Shown: in pieces, positions 61,764 to 64,000 of the stretch
Numbering within the stretch: the first letter of the stretch is position 1
Layout of the letters: each line of letters starts with the position of its first letter
Assembly (NCBI RefSeq): GCF_030700245.1
Contig: NZ_JAUYZI010000012.1
Coordinates: 1-64,000, forward strand
Direction of reading: 5' to 3'
Length of the DNA: 64,000 nt
DNA from: Methylobacterium amylolyticum
GTDB lineage: Bacteria > Pseudomonadota > Alphaproteobacteria > Rhizobiales > Beijerinckiaceae
Translations under genes and position numbers: made by a program
The notes under the pieces: model-generated
What the model was told of the DNA's origin: nothing
Seen by the model: only the letters and a program-made list of their open reading frames with translations
The model's database searches: none

Positions 61764-64000
61764 TCAGGCCAGCGCGTTGCGGGGCGGCTGCGCCGGGCGT
61801 CCGTCGGGGGCGCCGTCCCGCGTCGGATCTCCCGAGGTCGGGTCGCCGGCGGGCGCGAGCGGGAAGCGGCAGGTCACGCAGGTCCCCTGCCCCGGCGCCG
61901 TCTCCAGCGCGACCCGCCCGCCGTGCAGCTCGACGAAGGAGCGCACGATCGACAGGCCGAGCCCGACGCCGCGGTGGCGGGTGCCCAGGGTGTGGCTCTC
62001 GAAGCGGTCGAAGACGAGGGCGCGGATCTCGGGCGGCATGCCGCGGCCGTGGTCGCGCACGCTGAGCACGAGGTCCTGGGCCTCGCGCCGGGCGCGGATC
62101 TCGACGCGCTGGCCGGGATCCGAGAAGCCCACCGCGTTCGAGAGCAGGTTGAACAGGATCTGGCGGACGCGCTTGCCGTCGGCGAGCACGCTGCCGATGT
62201 CTTCCGGGACGTCGACCGCCAGGGTGATGCGCGACTCCGCCAGCCGGTCCTCGACGCCGCGCAGGGCCGCCTCGACGGTCGCCTGGACGTCGACCGTCTC
62301 CCGCTCCAGCTCCAGCGACCCGGCATCGATCGAGGCGAGGTCGAGGATGTCGTTGATGATGACGAGCAGCGCCGCCGACGAGCGCATGATGTGGTCGGAA
62401 TACTCGCGCTGGCGGTCGTTGAGGGCGCCCACGGTCTCGTCGCCGAGGAGCTGCGTGAAGCCGATGATGTTGGTGAGCGGCGAGCGCAGCTCGTAGGAGA
62501 CGTGGTGCACGAAGGTGTCGCGCAGTTGCGCCGCCTTCTCCAGCGCCTCGTTCTTCTCGGTCAGCGCCCGCTCGACGTTGACGCTCGCGGTCACGTCGAT
62601 GAGCGTCAGCAGGGTCGCCCCTTCCGGCAGGGGCTGGGCCGCGCAGTCGAGCACGGTGCCGTCGAGCACCTCGAGCCGGCAGGCCAGCCCGGCCCGCGAT
62701 TCGAGGCCGACCACGGCGTCGCGGATGTCGAGCCAGGGCTCCTCGGCCGGGGCCAGCGCCCGGCAGCGGGCGATCACCGCGTCGACGTGGGCGCGCTCGT
62801 CGATCATCCCGGGTTCGAGCCGCCACACGGTCGAGAAGGCCCGGTTGGCGAGTTGCAGGCGGCCGTCGGCGCCGAACACCGCCACCGGCTCGGCCAGGGT
62901 GTCGAGGGTCTCGGCCTGGAGCCGCCGCAGGGCGTTGTAGCGCGACTCGGCGTTGACCCGGTCGGACACGTCGTCGAACAGGTAGGTCAGGCCGCCCTGC
63001 GGGTTCGGGTCGGCGACGACGCGCAGGGTCCGGCCGTCGGGGAGATACCACCAGCTCTGGTTGGCCTCGGCGGCGCGGTAGGCCGCGAGCACCCCCTGCT
63101 TCCAGCCGCGGAAATCGGCGTGCTCCTCCAGCTTCCGCTGGGCGCGCAGGTGGTCGAGGATCTCGCCGTCGGCGGGCCGGCCGTCGAGGAAGGCGGGGTC
63201 GAGGTCCCAGAGCTGGCGATAGGCGGCGTTGTGGAAGATCAGGCGCTGCGACACGTCGAACATCGCCACCGCCGTCGGAAGCTGGTCGAGGGTGCGGACG
63301 TTGGCGTTCATCTGGCGCTGGAGGTCGGCGCGCACGCTCTCCAGCTCGGACACGTCGACCGCGACGCCGACGCGGCCGCTGTCGAGGCCGGATTCGAACA
63401 CGTCGAGCATGCGGCGGCTGCCGGCGACCACCGCCGAGACTCGCGGCACCGCGCGCGGCGCCGCGCCGGGCCGGACCGCGTCGTCGCGGGCGATCGTCTC
63501 GCGGGCCCCGCGGTCGAACAGCTCGACACAGCCGTCGAGGGCGGCCTCGCGGCTCTCCGCCTCGACGGCGGCGACGTAGGCGGCGTTGACCCAGGCGAGC
63601 CCGCCCTCGCGGTTGCGCCGCCAGACCGGCTGCGGGATCGCGTCGAGCAGGCCGGCGAGGGCGGAGAGCCCCCGGCGCGCCTCGTCGAGGCCCGCGCGCA
63701 GCTCGGCGATCTCGCGCCGCTCCCGGCTCGTCTCGCGCAGGCGCAGGAGCGCGCGCCCGGCCACGGCCCGGCCCTGGGCCTCGATGCTGCGGCCGCGCTG
63801 GGTGCGCAAACTCAGGGAGAAGGCCGTCCCCCGCGCCCGCAGAGCCTCCAGGGCGGCCTCGACCGCGGCGGCGTCGGGCGCGACCAGCCACGTCCCGAAA
63901 GCGAGGACGCGCCGGGCCGAGCCCGAGACCGGCCGCTCGCCGTGGAAGGCGAGGCCGACATCGCCCTCGATCTCCGGCTCGCTGCGCCGGTCCCAGGTGA
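61764..64000 (-). CDS. divL: DivL-type PAS sensor kinase with Tyr in the H-box (5' end outside window)
   Basis: About 745 codons are visible and the frame is open to the last base. At least three PAS domains (starting near LAGLLDAIPQPVWRRN, TLDQLPTAVAMFD and TLDTLAEPVAVFG) precede the dimerisation helix. There the H-box reads VHHVSYELRSPLTNIIGF, so Tyr replaces the phospho-accepting His, as in Caulobacter DivL (Tyr550). The HATPase domain keeps NLLSNAV, DHGRGMP and VGLGLSIVRSFVELHGG. DivL is a pole-localised regulator of the CckA-CtrA cell-cycle pathway. Ortholog status is inferred from this residue and the PAS layout. Confidence 0.85.
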   Translation of the reverse strand, partial: TWDRRSEPEIEGDVGLAFHGERPVSGSARRVLAFGTWLVAPDAAAVEAALEALRARGTAFSLSLRTQRGRSIEAQGRAVAGRALLRLRETSRERREIAELRAGLDEARRGLSALAGLLDAIPQPVWRRNREGGLAWVNAAYVAAVEAESREAALDGCVELFDRGARETIARDDAVRPGAAPRAVPRVSAVVAGSRRMLDVFESGLDSGRVGVAVDVSELESVRADLQRQMNANVRTLDQLPTAVAMFDVSQRLIFHNAAYRQLWDLDPAFLDGRPADGEILDHLRAQRKLEEHADFRGWKQGVLAAYRAAEANQSWWYLPDGRTLRVVADPNPQGGLTYLFDDVSDRVNAESRYNALRRLQAETLDTLAEPVAVFGADGRLQLANRAFSTVWRLEPGMIDERAHVDAVIARCRALAPAEEPWLDIRDAVVGLESRAGLACRLEVLDGTVLDCAAQPLPEGATLLTLIDVTASVNVERALTEKNEALEKAAQLRDTFVHHVSYELRSPLTNIIGFTQLLGDETVGALNDRQREYSDHIMRSSAALLVIINDILDLASIDAGSLELERETVDVQATVEAALRGVEDRLAESRITLAVDVPEDIGSVLADGKRVRQILFNLLSNAVGFSDPGQRVEIRARREAQDLVLSVRDHGRGMPPEIRALVFDRFESHTLGTRHRGVGLGLSIVRSFVELHGGRVALETAPGQGTCVTCRFPLAPAGDPTSGDPTRDGAPDGRPAQPPRNALA

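Overview
The window is a 64 kb piece of a very GC-rich alphaproteobacterial chromosome. Several features point to a Methylobacterium-like member of the Rhizobiales. These are a YdeP-type formate dehydrogenase paired with a small partner (the FDH4 arrangement), a CitE/malyl-CoA-lyase-like enzyme, a large NAD-glutamate dehydrogenase, a MucR regulator, a Tyr-bearing DivL-type kinase, an EcfG-type (GGAAC/CGTT) promoter in front of csbD, and several interspersed palindromic repeats. The identification is inference from gene content; no rRNA or other phylogenetic marker is present.

Layout. 0-5 kb: the edge of an IS630-family transposase, a Tim44-domain membrane protein, a PAS histidine kinase, an S24-type repressor, and a coupled DUF952-pyrD pair. 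5-11.2 kb: an outer-membrane barrel protein, the formate dehydrogenase pair, a rhodanese divergent from an FtrA-type regulator, and a CitE-like CoA lyase. 11.4-18.4 kb: a glycine-zipper protein, a MATE exporter, a small membrane protein, an alpha/beta hydrolase, then the ligase-associated DNA-repair pair (DEXH helicase and PdeM nuclease). The helicase carries an in-frame palindromic insertion. 18.5-23 kb: a GAF-EAL phosphodiesterase, CorA, and groESL under a CIRCE operator. 23-28.3 kb: a BrnT toxin with a helix-turn-helix partner, a Tat-exported hydrolase, rsmB (probably with a CTG start), a tiny lipoprotein, a ketopantoate reductase family protein and a VapBC-like pair. 28.3-36.2 kb: guaB, a lipoprotein, three MFS transporters, DoxX and MarR. 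36.3-41.2 kb: the glutamate dehydrogenase. 41.2-49 kb: a MucR regulator without its usual zinc cysteine, a large outer-membrane protein, an SDR, tadA, csbD, a DUF1328 peptide, a pseudouridine synthase with a long RGG-rich tail, and rsmD. 49-53.3 kb: a GlxA-type regulator coupled to a DJ-1/PfpI protein, a GT2/GT21 glycosyltransferase and a UDP-glucuronate decarboxylase. 53.7-59.2 kb: ybgC and tolQRAB, split by an inserted HpcH/HpaI aldolase on the other strand. 59.3-64 kb: an acyltransferase broken by a stop codon, an MFS exporter, and a DivL-type kinase that leaves the window.

Most of the window is core genome with short gaps and many 4-nt start/stop overlaps (GTGA, ATGA, CTGA). Accessory material is limited to the IS630 edge, the two toxin-antitoxin pairs and the repeats. 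Two repeats, at 46066-46485 and 53447-53683, share 24-bp terminal inverted repeats and look like one MITE-like family. No tRNA, rRNA or CRISPR array was seen, and no complete undescribed multi-gene system stands out. The most unusual observations are the in-frame repeat in the helicase, the CTG start of rsmB, the BrnT/HTH pair, the paired MITE-like elements, and the split tol locus followed by a broken acyltransferase where pal would be expected.
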